A stretch of 34,281 bases of DNA, taken from contig JAHJQZ010000049.1 in assembly GCA_018818925.1 (NCBI GenBank), positions 1 through 34,281 on the forward strand, given 5' to 3'. Shown here piece by piece: positions 1-7,583 of the stretch. The translations under genes were made by a program, and so were the position numbers. The DNA is from Alphaproteobacteria bacterium. Lineage in GTDB: Bacteria; Pseudomonadota; Alphaproteobacteria; Rhizobiales; Devosiaceae. The stretch's first letter is position 1. The number at the start of each line of letters is the position of its first letter. A model generated the notes under the pieces. It saw only the letters and a list, made by a program, of their open reading frames with translations, was not told where the DNA came from and did no database searches.

Positions 1-127
1 GCGCCGCGATGTCGCGCCGGATCGTCGCCTCCGAGGACTCGGTCAGCAGGACCAGTTCGCGCACCGTGGCGACCGGCCTTTCCCGCAGGACACTGAGGAT
101 CAGTCTGTGGCGCTCGCTTTCGTGCAT
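1..127 (-). CDS. DeoR-family transcriptional regulator (N-terminus only, cut by window edge)
   Basis: Only the first 42 codons are present, read leftward from ATG at 125-127. They encode the helix-turn-helix head typical of DeoR regulators: a start MHESERH, then a VLRERPVATVRELV helix and the recognition segment SSEATIRRDI, which is very characteristic of the family. The ATG lies 6 bases after the stop of the rhaD aldolase upstream, and a GAGGAA SD sits inside the last codons of rhaD, so it is the distal gene of the rhamnose operon. By context it is probably the rhamnose regulator; DeoR-type RhaR regulators are known in Rhizobium. The effector domain is outside the window, so its ligand cannot be judged. 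Confidence 0.85.
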   Translation of the reverse strand, partial: MHESERHRLILSVLRERPVATVRELVLLTESSEATIRRDIAA

Positions 128-133
128 GGAAGG

Positions 134-979
134 CTATTCCTCGTCGAGAAATTCCGGCCTTGCCACCATGAGCGCGGCGAATTTCTCCGAGAGCTGTTTC
201 AGGATTTCGGTCGGGATGACCTGTTTCGCGCCGCCGGCGCCCAGAATGCGGCGGTGGATGGAAGCGGCCTTTTCGATGGTCTCGACCAAGGCGAAGATCC
301 TGTCGGGGCTCTCCTCGGAAACAAAAATGCCGTGATGGCTCCAGGAAATGATGCGGCTCCGTTCGAGTTCGGCCGCCGAGGCCTCGGCGATCTCGACCGT
401 GCCGGGCAGCAGTGGCGGCACGACGCGCACGCCGTCAGGGAAGATGACGATGCATTCGGGCATCTTTTCCCAAAGGGCTCGCGTCAGCGCCCGGCTGTCG
501 AGCGGCGCGAGAAAACTGAGGGCGATGAACTCGGGCAGGTGCGAGTGCAGGATCATGCGCTCGCGGCCGTTGGAGACGCGCTTCCTTACGGCGTGGGCGA
601 CCAGATGCATGGCGAATTCCGAGGTCGGTCGGGCGCCGGAGGAGAAGCCCCAGACCTGTCGCCAGGCAGTGCCGCCGGCAACGATCTGCACGATGCCGAA
701 CACCTGGTTGGGATGATCAATGGCGTGGCGGAAGAACTGGCCGGAGCCGGTGACGAGGAAATACTCGCTGTCCAGTCCGGGTTCGTCGATCGGAATGGGG
801 TTGGCTGGCCCGGGAATGAGATCGGGATAGTGGCGGGCAAGGATGCCCTCGATTTCGCTGGTGGGCAGCCGCCAGGAGAAATTGCCGCCATTGGCCTCGT
901 TCCAACCCATCTCCCAGCACAGGCGAACAAGGGGGGCGGCTTCCTTCACGAAGGAAATCGGGTGGGAGAAAACGGTCAT
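134..979 (-). CDS. rhaD: Rhamnulose-1-phosphate aldolase, stand-alone class II (E. coli RhaD type)
   Basis: Cytosolic zinc-dependent class II aldolase expected to cleave L-rhamnulose 1-phosphate to DHAP and L-lactaldehyde. The 281-residue protein follows E. coli RhaD (274 aa) along its length: NGGN at 30-33 in the phosphate-binding loop, LVTGSGQFFR near 75-84, the catalytic-type Glu in PTSE at 121, and Zn ligands in HSH (145, 147) and SHHG (His216). These equal E. coli Glu117, His141, His143 and His212 with an offset of four. I chose ATG 979 because GGAG lies 6 bases upstream; an in-frame TTG at 991 is less likely. It follows rhaA by about 100 bases and precedes the DeoR gene. Oddity: the same operon also encodes a fused RhaD-dehydrogenase, so aldolase function is duplicated. 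A related 6-deoxyketose phosphate substrate is possible. Confidence 0.88.
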   Translation of the reverse strand: MTVFSHPISFVKEAAPLVRLCWEMGWNEANGGNFSWRLPTSEIEGILARHYPDLIPGPANPIPIDEPGLDSEYFLVTGSGQFFRHAIDHPNQVFGIVQIVAGGTAWRQVWGFSSGARPTSEFAMHLVAHAVRKRVSNGRERMILHSHLPEFIALSFLAPLDSRALTRALWEKMPECIVIFPDGVRVVPPLLPGTVEIAEASAAELERSRIISWSHHGIFVSEESPDRIFALVETIEKAASIHRRILGAGGAKQVIPTEILKQLSEKFAALMVARPEFLDEE

Positions 980-1082
980 GATGTGCTCCAAAGCGCATGA
1001 TCATGCGATGGAATGCCGGCTGCCGGCCAGATCATGCGGGGGCTGGCGCCGAAAGGCAGACGGGCGGAACGACCGCCCGCGA

Positions 1083-2324
1083 TCAGCCGCGATGCGCGAC
1101 CGATGCCTGGTAGGCATTGAGATCGGCGATCAGGCTGGCGCCGGCCGGGACGTCCTTGCGGGCACAGAACTCGGCCCAGATGGCGGCGAAGGGCAGGTCC
1201 TTGATCTCCTCGGTCAGCATGAGCCGCGTGGTGAAATCGAGCCTTTCCTCGGCCGCCTTCAATTTTTCCTGCGGCAGCAGCAGGGCGCGCAAAAGCGCCT
1301 TTTGCATATTGCGCGTGCCGATCACCCAGGCGGCGGTGCGCGAAATCGTGGCATCGAAGAAATCGAGCCCGATATGGGTGCGCCCCAAGAGACCGGCAAA
1401 GACCAGTTCCTGCGCCATGGCCAGGATGTCGTCGTTTAAAAGAATGACATGGTCGCTGTCCCAGCGCATCGGCCGCGACACATGCAACAGCAATTCGTCG
1501 ACCGACAGCGCCACCGAGGACAGCTTGTCGGCGACATTCTCGGTCGGGTGGAAATGGCCCATGTCGAGACAGAGCATGATCTGCTTGCGGATGGCATAGC
1601 CGAGATAGAATTCGTGGCTCCCCACCGTCATGGCCTCGACGCCGATGCCGAAGAGCTTGGATTCGACCGCATCGCGCATATGCGCCCTGTCATGCCGCTG
1701 CATCAACATGGCGTCGAGCGAGGTTTCGAGCCGGCGCCGCGCCGCCATGCGGTCGACCGGAATGTCCTTGGACCCGTCCGGCACCCAGATGTTGTTGACC
1801 GCGGGAGAGCCGAGCGCCGCACCGATCCGCGCCGCGATCTCGCGGGTGCGCCGTCCGTGCTCGATCCAGAAGTCGCGAATGCCGGCATCGGGATGGGCAA
1901 GGGTCAGATTGTCGTCGGCCTTCTCATGGGCGAAAAAGCTCGGGTTGAAGTCGATGCCGATGCCGGCCTGCCTGGCCCAGTCGACCCAGGGCGCGAAATG
2001 GGAGAACTCGATCTCGTCGCGGTCCGGGTTCTCTTCGGTGTCCATGTAGAAGGCATGAAGGTTGAGCCGGTGCCTGCCGGGGATCATCGCATAGGCGAAA
2101 TTGAGATCGGCGCGCAGTTCCGCCGGGTTGCGGGCGCGGCCGGGATGATTGCCGGTCGCCTGGATGCCACCGCCCGAGGCGCCCCTTTTCTTTTCGAAGC
2201 CGACGACGTCGTCGCCCTGCCAGCAATGCAGCGAAATCGGAATGGTGCCGAGCACTTGCAAGGCCCTTTCGCAATTGACCCCCCAATCGGCAAAGACCGC
2301 CTGTGCGGCCTCGTAGCTGCCCAT
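1083..2324 (-). CDS. rhaA: L-rhamnose isomerase (E. coli RhaA type)
   Basis: Converts L-rhamnose to L-rhamnulose in the cytosol, the first step of the phosphorylating pathway. The 413-residue TIM-barrel protein is close to E. coli RhaA throughout: HCWQGDDVVGFE near 33-44, GGIQATGN near 52-59, RLNLHAFY near 86-93, and the metal-site segments ESKLFGIG (221-228), CLDMGHFHP (252-260), RWDSDHV (287-293) and GLDFFDA further on. The ATG at 2324 is chosen because AAGGAG (2332-2337) lies 7 bases upstream; an in-frame ATG at 2345 has no such support and adds seven unlikely residues. It sits between the fused aldolase-dehydrogenase and the stand-alone aldolase in one leftward operon. This is the RhaA type, not the RhaI type (Pseudomonas stutzeri-like) that I associate with Rhizobium. 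Confidence 0.95.
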   Translation of the reverse strand: MGSYEAAQAVFADWGVNCERALQVLGTIPISLHCWQGDDVVGFEKKRGASGGGIQATGNHPGRARNPAELRADLNFAYAMIPGRHRLNLHAFYMDTEENPDRDEIEFSHFAPWVDWARQAGIGIDFNPSFFAHEKADDNLTLAHPDAGIRDFWIEHGRRTREIAARIGAALGSPAVNNIWVPDGSKDIPVDRMAARRRLETSLDAMLMQRHDRAHMRDAVESKLFGIGVEAMTVGSHEFYLGYAIRKQIMLCLDMGHFHPTENVADKLSSVALSVDELLLHVSRPMRWDSDHVILLNDDILAMAQELVFAGLLGRTHIGLDFFDATISRTAAWVIGTRNMQKALLRALLLPQEKLKAAEERLDFTTRLMLTEEIKDLPFAAIWAEFCARKDVPAGASLIADLNAYQASVAHRG

Positions 2325-2402
2325 GATCTTTCTCCTTCGGGGCAAGGCCCCGCTTTGAGGCGAGGCTGCCTCTCGTTCTTGTCGTTATGGCCCTGAGCCC
2401 GG

Positions 2403-4442
2403 TCAGCGCGTGAAGGATTCCCTGTTACCGGCGTCCACGTTGATGATGTTGCCGGTTGATTTTGCCGACAGGTCCGAGGCGAGAAAATAGGCGGCCTCGG
2501 CAATGTCCTCGGGATAGACCGAGCGCTTCAGCAGCGAGCGCTGGCGATACATGTCCTCAAGGCCGTGCTTGTCCGTCTTGTAGGTCGCGGCGCGCTGCTC
2601 CAGCCATTCGCCTTCCCATATCTTTGAACCACGCAGCACCGCGTCGGGATTGACCACATTGACGCGGATGCCCGCCTCGGCGCCTTCGAGCGCCAGGCAG
2701 CGGGCCAGATGGATTTCCGCCGCCTTGGCGGTGCAATAGGCTGCGGCATTGGGACTGGCGGCGAGGCCGTTCTTGGAAGCGATGAAAACCACCGACCCGC
2801 CGAGGTCCTGGACCCGCATGAGTTTGAACGCTTCCCGGCTCGCGAGGAAATAGCCCGTCGACAGGATGTCCATGTTGCGGTTCCACAGGGCGAGCGAGGT
2901 TTCCTCGATGGGCGCCGACGAGGCGATGCCGGCATTGGCGACAAGGATGTCGAGACCGCCGAATTCAACCGCGACGGCGTCGAAGCCGGCGACGACCGAG
3001 GTTTCATCGGTCACATCCATGACGATGCCGCGCACCACGTCCCTGCCGAAACGCCCGGTCAGCCGTGCCGTGGCGGCGGCAAGCCCTTGTTCGGAGATGT
3101 CGGCCAGCATGACGCAGGCACCTTCGCCAAGATAACGCTCGGCGATGGCCGAGCCGATGCCGCCGCCGCCGCCGGTGATCAGCGCCACGCGACCCGCCAG
3201 GCTCTTGCGCCTGGGCAGGCGCCGGAGCTTGGCTTCCTCGAGGTGCCAGTATTCGATGTCAAAGGCTTCCTGTTCGGCGAACCCGACATAGTCGGACACG
3301 GCCGAAGCCTCGCGCATGACATTGATGGCATTGACATAGAATTCGCCGGAAATGCGGGCCGTCGCCCTGTCCCTGGCGAAGCTGATCATGCCGATGCCGG
3401 GCACCAGATAGATCACGGCGTTCGGGTCGCGCACGGGCGGTGAATCCGGGCGGCGGCACCTTTGGTAATAGGCGGAATAGTCGGCGCGATAGGTGGCGAT
3501 CCGGTCGCCGAGCCGGGCCAGCAGATCGTCGATGCCGTCCCGTGCCGGATCGAAATCGAGGACGAGCGGCCGAATCTTGGTCCTGAGGAAATGATCGGGA
3601 CAGGAGGTGCCCTGAGCGGCCAACGCCGGCATGTTCCTCGAATTGACGAAGTCGAGCACGGTGTCGCTGTCGTCGAAATGGCCGACCATGGACTGCTGTT
3701 CCGAGATCAGGCCGCGGATCGCCGGCATCAGCCGCGAAGCGACGGCGCGGCGTTCATCGGCCGCAAGGCTCGCATGCGCCGGGCCGCCGAAGGCTGGAAT
3801 GTGCTCGGTCCTTTCGGCAAACCAGTCGGTCGCCTTCTGGATGACCGCGAGCGTCAGCTCATAGCATTCCTTGGCGTCGTCGGCCCAGGTGAACAGGCCA
3901 TGGCTGCCGAGCACGCAGCCCTTGGCCTTCGGGTTTTCGAGGCAGAATTTTTCGAGCCACAGCCCCAGTTCGTAGCCCGGCCGCTTCCAGGGCAGCCAGC
4001 CGATCTCGTCGCCATAGATCTGTTGGGTCAGTTCCTTGGAATTCCGCGCCGCGGCGATGGCGATGACGGCGTCGGGATGCATGTGGTCGACATGGCGTTT
4101 GGGCACATAGGCATGCAGGGGCGTGTCGATCGAGGCGGCGCGGGCATTGAGGTTGAAGGTACAATGCGGCAGGTAGCCAACCATCTCGTCTTCATGGGCG
4201 ACGCCGCGATAAAGCCCCTTCAGCGCCCTCAACTTGTCCATATAGAGCGTCGAGAACCCGTCGAGCGTCATCGAGCCGACATCGCCGCCTGAGCCTTTAA
4301 CCCAGAGCACTTCCACCTCCGCGCCCGTCAGGGGGGCGCGCGCCATCACTTTGGCCGAGGTGTTGCCGCCGCCATAATTGGTGATCCGCTTGTCGGAACC
4401 GAGCAGGTTCGACCGGTACAAGAGTTTTTCCGGTTCGCTCAT
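2403..4442 (-). CDS. rhaD: Bifunctional rhamnulose-1-phosphate aldolase / short-chain dehydrogenase
   Basis: Fusion enzyme of the TIGR02632 type: an N-terminal class II aldolase domain (about 1-390) cleaves rhamnulose 1-phosphate, and a C-terminal SDR domain (about 412-679) is thought to oxidise the L-lactaldehyde released. The aldolase half shows NYGGGNTSAK, WVKGSGGD and KRHVDHMHPD. The SDR half shows ALITGGGGGIG for NAD(P), VANAG, and the catalytic Tyr-x-x-x-Lys as YCTAK near 567-571. First gene of the rhamnose operon, with rhaA following after about 80 bases. The coordinates use ATG 4442, which has no SD. The reading frame continues upstream without a stop through a conserved-looking NGWDDVRAAS segment to an ATT at 4503-4505 that has a strong GGAGG 5 bases upstream, giving 700 residues, my recollection of the usual family length. 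That upstream start is probably the real one. Confidence 0.93.
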   Translation of the reverse strand: MSEPEKLLYRSNLLGSDKRITNYGGGNTSAKVMARAPLTGAEVEVLWVKGSGGDVGSMTLDGFSTLYMDKLRALKGLYRGVAHEDEMVGYLPHCTFNLNARAASIDTPLHAYVPKRHVDHMHPDAVIAIAAARNSKELTQQIYGDEIGWLPWKRPGYELGLWLEKFCLENPKAKGCVLGSHGLFTWADDAKECYELTLAVIQKATDWFAERTEHIPAFGGPAHASLAADERRAVASRLMPAIRGLISEQQSMVGHFDDSDTVLDFVNSRNMPALAAQGTSCPDHFLRTKIRPLVLDFDPARDGIDDLLARLGDRIATYRADYSAYYQRCRRPDSPPVRDPNAVIYLVPGIGMISFARDRATARISGEFYVNAINVMREASAVSDYVGFAEQEAFDIEYWHLEEAKLRRLPRRKSLAGRVALITGGGGGIGSAIAERYLGEGACVMLADISEQGLAAATARLTGRFGRDVVRGIVMDVTDETSVVAGFDAVAVEFGGLDILVANAGIASSAPIEETSLALWNRNMDILSTGYFLASREAFKLMRVQDLGGSVVFIASKNGLAASPNAAAYCTAKAAEIHLARCLALEGAEAGIRVNVVNPDAVLRGSKIWEGEWLEQRAATYKTDKHGLEDMYRQRSLLKRSVYPEDIAEAAYFLASDLSAKSTGNIINVDAGNRESFTR

Positions 4443-4502
4443 CGAAGCGGCGCGGACGTCGTCCCAGCCATTGGGAAGTGTTTGGTTGCCGGCGGTTGCA
4501 GG

Positions 4503-4515
4503 AATGGTCGCCTCC
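4503..4515 (-). promoter_or_regulatory. Strong SD serving a probable ATT (AUU) start of the fused rhaD
   Basis: On the minus strand GGAGG (4511-4515) is followed by five bases and then ATT (4503-4505) in frame with the fused rhaD. No ATG, GTG or TTG exists between this ATT and the internal ATG at 4442, and that ATG has no SD. AUU is a known but rare start codon (E. coli infC). The alternatives are a recent ATG-to-ATT change, a sequencing error, or inefficient use of the downstream ATG. Confidence 0.55.
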
Positions 4516-4722
4516 CTCGTTCTCCGATGCGTGATTTTGCATCGGAACCGCCGCGAACCTGTCGGCGCCGGCGCGCCATGTCAATCATGAACGCGCAAAT
4601 CAAGTCATATTGCGTCGTATTGTGATCGAACCTGACACCCCTGCATTGACCCGACCGGCCGAAACCGTCACTTTCCGGCGCGCTGGCGCCGACCTCTGGC
4701 GCCGCATGTTCGAGGGGGAATG
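4506..4722. promoter_or_regulatory. Divergent rhaD-rhaK control region with two operator candidates
   Basis: Bidirectional intergenic region between the leftward rhamnose operon and rhaK. It holds a perfect 8-base inverted repeat, TCCGATGC (4523-4530) and GCATCGGA (4539-4546) with an 8-base spacer, lying just upstream of the rhaD SD. It could be an operator or an mRNA hairpin. It also holds two tandem 10-base direct repeats, GTCATATTGC (4604-4613) and GTCGTATTGT (4614-4623), matching at 8 of 10 positions and phased by one helical turn in the AT-richest part. Direct repeats of this kind suit a DeoR-type repressor, which the operon encodes. No convincing -35/-10 pair could be fixed. Confidence 0.45.
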
Positions 4723-6093
4723 ATGTTGCGGCACATCGCCGTTATCGATGTCGGCAAGACCAATGCCAAGCTTGTGTTGTTCGACGCCGTCGATGGCCGC
4801 GAAGTCGAAAGGCTGTCGGTCGCCAACACGGTCATGCCCGGCCCACCCTATCTGCATTACGATCTCGACCGGCTCTGGCGCTTCATCCTCGACGGACTGC
4901 AAAAACTCGCCGCCGCGCATGGCGTCGATGCGATATCGATCACCACCCATGGCGCCACCGCCGTGCTCATGGCCGGAGATACAATTGCGCTGCCGGTGCT
5001 CGATTACGAGCATGCCGGCCCGGAACGGCTGCGCGAGGATTATGACAAGCTGCGGGCCGGTTTTGCCGAGACCTTCTCGCCGCCCCTGCCGGTCGGGCTC
5101 AATCTCGGCGCCCAGCTTTTTTTCCAGCATGAGACCGAACCCGCCGCCTTCGCCGCCGTCACCGACATCCTCATGTATCCGCAATACTGGGCCTTGCGGC
5201 TGACGGGTATCAAGGCGAGCGAGGTGACCTCGCTCGGCGTTCACACCGATCTCTGGGCGCCGAAGCGCCATGATTTCTCCGCGCTGGTCGATGCGATGGG
5301 CTGGCGCAAGCTTTTTCCGCCGCTGAGACTGGCCCGGTCGGTGGTCGGTCCGGTGTCTGCCGCTGTCGCCGAAATCACCGGGCTCGACCCGCAAACACCG
5401 GTCGCGACCGGCATCCACGATTCCAATGCCTCGCTGCTGCCCTATCTGCTCGCGGCCAAACAGCGGCTCTCGGTTGTTTCGTCGGGGACCTGGACGATCG
5501 TCATGTCGCCCGGCGCCGAAACGGACCGGCTCGACGAGCGCCGCGATTGCCTCGCCAATGTCGACGTCTTCGGGCGGCCCGTGCCGACCGCCCGCTTCAT
5601 GGGCGGCCGCGAATTCGCGGTGCTGATGGCCGGCATCGAGGCGCCGATTCCCGATGATGCCGATATCGGCCATGTGCTCGACAAGGATGTGATGGTATTG
5701 CCCGGCTTTGTCGGCGCCGTCGGTCCTTTCCCGCGCGCAAAGGGCACCTGGATCAACGCACCGGAGGGCCTGACGCCCGCCCGGCGGCTCGCCGCCGTCA
5801 GCCTCTATCTGGCGCTGATGACCGCGACCGCGCTCGATCTTTGCGGCTGTGGCGACGACATCATGCTCGAAGGTCCTTTGGCGCATAACGAACTTTTTGC
5901 CCGCGCCCTTTCTGCCTTGACCGGAAAACGGGTGCGGCCGTCGCATGAGGGCACCGGCACCGCCCTCGGCGCCGCCATGCTGTTCGACGCCGTGCCACCC
6001 GATATCGTCCGCCTGTCCGAGCCCGTCACGCCGCTCGAGCACCCCGGTCTCGCCAGCTATGCGAGGCGCTGGCGGCAACGGACCGGCGCCTGA
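4723..6093 (+). CDS. rhaK: Rhamnulokinase-like FGGY carbohydrate kinase (RhaK)
   Basis: FGGY-family sugar kinase, here expected to phosphorylate L-rhamnulose at C1 to give the substrate of the RhaD enzymes. The 456-residue protein begins with the ATP-site strand HIAVIDVGKTNAK, has ITTHGATAV near 73-81, GLNLGAQLF, and GTWTIVMS plus RFMGGREF in the second actin-like domain. This pattern resembles rhizobial RhaK more than E. coli RhaB. ATG 4723 is preferred over ATG 4720 because the GAGGGGG SD (4712-4718) is too close to the first. Divergent from the fused rhaD and sharing its control region. Its stop codon abuts the stop of the convergent nikO. The rhamnose transporter normally found with rhaK in Rhizobium is not in this window. 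Substrate is inferred from context. Confidence 0.82.
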   Translation: MLRHIAVIDVGKTNAKLVLFDAVDGREVERLSVANTVMPGPPYLHYDLDRLWRFILDGLQKLAAAHGVDAISITTHGATAVLMAGDTIALPVLDYEHAGPERLREDYDKLRAGFAETFSPPLPVGLNLGAQLFFQHETEPAAFAAVTDILMYPQYWALRLTGIKASEVTSLGVHTDLWAPKRHDFSALVDAMGWRKLFPPLRLARSVVGPVSAAVAEITGLDPQTPVATGIHDSNASLLPYLLAAKQRLSVVSSGTWTIVMSPGAETDRLDERRDCLANVDVFGRPVPTARFMGGREFAVLMAGIEAPIPDDADIGHVLDKDVMVLPGFVGAVGPFPRAKGTWINAPEGLTPARRLAAVSLYLALMTATALDLCGCGDDIMLEGPLAHNELFARALSALTGKRVRPSHEGTGTALGAAMLFDAVPPDIVRLSEPVTPLEHPGLASYARRWRQRTGA

Positions 6094-6873
6094 TCAGTCC
6101 GAGGCTTCCTGCTCGACTTCGTCGGCATGGGTGTGCGCCGGTGCATGCCCATGTTGGCCCGGTCTCGCGCCGTCATGGGCATGCACATGGGCATGCGTGT
6201 GGACATGCGGATGCGCGTGGATCTCGGCCGGTTCGAGGCGTCCGTGCTGCAGCAGCATCGCCCGGCCGGCATGCTCGACCACGAAACCGGCATCGTGCGA
6301 GACAAGGATCATCGCCCCGGAAAACCGGTCGAGCGCCGACCGCAGCCGCCTGCCATTGTCGGCGTCGACGCCATTGGTCGGTTCATCGAGCAGCAGCACG
6401 TCCGGCTGCATGGCGAGGAGTCCGGCGAGGCAGACCAGCCGCTTCTCGCCGCCCGACAGCCTGTGGCTGATCCGTTCGGCGAGCGCGCTGATGCCCAATG
6501 CAGCGAGTGCCTCTTCGGCGCGCGCCCGTGCCTCGGCCGCGCTGCTGCCGGTATTGAGCGGGCCGAACATCACGTCCTCGACAACGCTCGGGCAAAACAG
6601 CTGGTCCTCGCTGTCCTGGAACAGGAAGCCGATGCGCGGTCGCGCCAGCCGGAAATCCCTTTCGTCGCGACAAGACTTGCCGAACAGCACGATATCGCCG
6701 GCATCGGCGCGTTCGAGCCCGACAATGGCGCGCAACAAGGTCGTCTTGCCGGCCCCGTTCGGCCCGACGATCGCCAGTCGCTCGCCGGCGGCGAGTTGCA
6801 GCGAGGCGCCGCGCAAGACGGCATTTCCGTCGCGGCCGACCGTGATGTCGGAAAGGGAAATGAGCACGCTCAT
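6094..6873 (-). CDS. nikO: ECF nickel/cobalt transporter ATP-binding subunit with His-rich tail
   Basis: ATPase (A component) of an energy-coupling-factor importer for Ni(II) or Co(II), CbiO/NikO family, on the inner face of the membrane. The 259-residue protein has Walker A GPNGAGKTT at 37-45, Q-loop FLFQDSEDQLFCP, signature LSGGEKR, Walker B VLLLDEPT and the switch His in ILVSHD. GTG/ATG choice: ATG 6873 overlaps the nikQ stop as ATGA; the longer upstream frame is not supported. Oddity: the last 45 or so residues form a histidine-rich tail with about a dozen His in HxH pairs, ending in an acidic stretch. This suggests cytosolic metal binding or storage at the transporter exit. Last gene of the nikKMLQO operon, convergent with rhaK. 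Confidence 0.9.
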   Translation of the reverse strand: MSVLISLSDITVGRDGNAVLRGASLQLAAGERLAIVGPNGAGKTTLLRAIVGLERADAGDIVLFGKSCRDERDFRLARPRIGFLFQDSEDQLFCPSVVEDVMFGPLNTGSSAAEARARAEEALAALGISALAERISHRLSGGEKRLVCLAGLLAMQPDVLLLDEPTNGVDADNGRRLRSALDRFSGAMILVSHDAGFVVEHAGRAMLLQHGRLEPAEIHAHPHVHTHAHVHAHDGARPGQHGHAPAHTHADEVEQEASD

Positions 6874-7583
6874 GCGAACTGCCCTGCCAGCAGCGCGGCA
6901 GCGAGGCCAGTCAAGGCGACAAAGCCGGCCCAGTCGGAAAACCGTGGCGCCGGCAGGGCGGCATGGGGAAAACGCCCGGAAAAGCCGCGGCAACGCATCG
7001 CCTCCTCGACCCTTTGCGCCCGCTCAAGGGCCCGGACCAGCAACATGCCGATCAGATAGCCATAGGCGCGCCAGGTGTGGCGGTTCGAGCGCGGCACAAA
7101 GCCCCGCGCCCGCATGGCGTCGTGAAGCCGCGCCGCCTCGCTGCGAATGACGGACAGATAGCGCACCGTCAGAAGCAACAGCCGCACCAGCCTCTCGGGC
7201 ACGTTCAGCGCCCTCAGCCCGGCGCCGATCCGTTCCGGCGCGACGCCGCCGATCAGCGCCGCGACGACCAGCACCGCCGCCGAAACCTTGCAGGCGATGA
7301 GCGCGGCGCGCGCCAGCCCTTCCAGGCTCGCCGTCAGCGGCCCGACGGCCAGAAGAGGCGTCCCTGAAATGGCAAAGGGCAGGGTCAGGAACAGCAGAAC
7401 GACGAACAATTCGACTTGAAGCACGCGCCGCCAGGCCTTGCTGTCCAGCCCCGCGATCAGCGCCAGCAGCATCGCCAGACCGAACCCGGTCACGGCCATG
7501 CCGAGCCCGCCGACCTGCGACAGCGCGATTACCAGCAGCACCGTGGCGAGAAGGCGCAGCCGGATATCGGCGATCGGCGTCAC
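6870..7583 (-). CDS. nikQ: ECF transporter transmembrane (T) subunit, CbiQ/NikQ
   Basis: Membrane T component that couples the NikO ATPase to the substrate-binding NikM. The 237-residue protein has several hydrophobic segments in the first half and the cytoplasmic arginine-containing coupling motifs typical of CbiQ: ARGF in MRARGFVP and a second CRGF in EAMRCRGFSGR, which engage the ATPases. The start is taken as GTG 7583, forming a GTGA overlap with the nikL stop and preceded by GGAG 9 bases upstream. A GTG at 7604 would add seven polar residues. The 3' end overlaps nikO by four bases. Translational coupling along the operon is likely. Confidence 0.88.
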   Translation of the reverse strand: MTPIADIRLRLLATVLLVIALSQVGGLGMAVTGFGLAMLLALIAGLDSKAWRRVLQVELFVVLLFLTLPFAISGTPLLAVGPLTASLEGLARAALIACKVSAAVLVVAALIGGVAPERIGAGLRALNVPERLVRLLLLTVRYLSVIRSEAARLHDAMRARGFVPRSNRHTWRAYGYLIGMLLVRALERAQRVEEAMRCRGFSGRFPHAALPAPRFSDWAGFVALTGLAAALLAGQFA

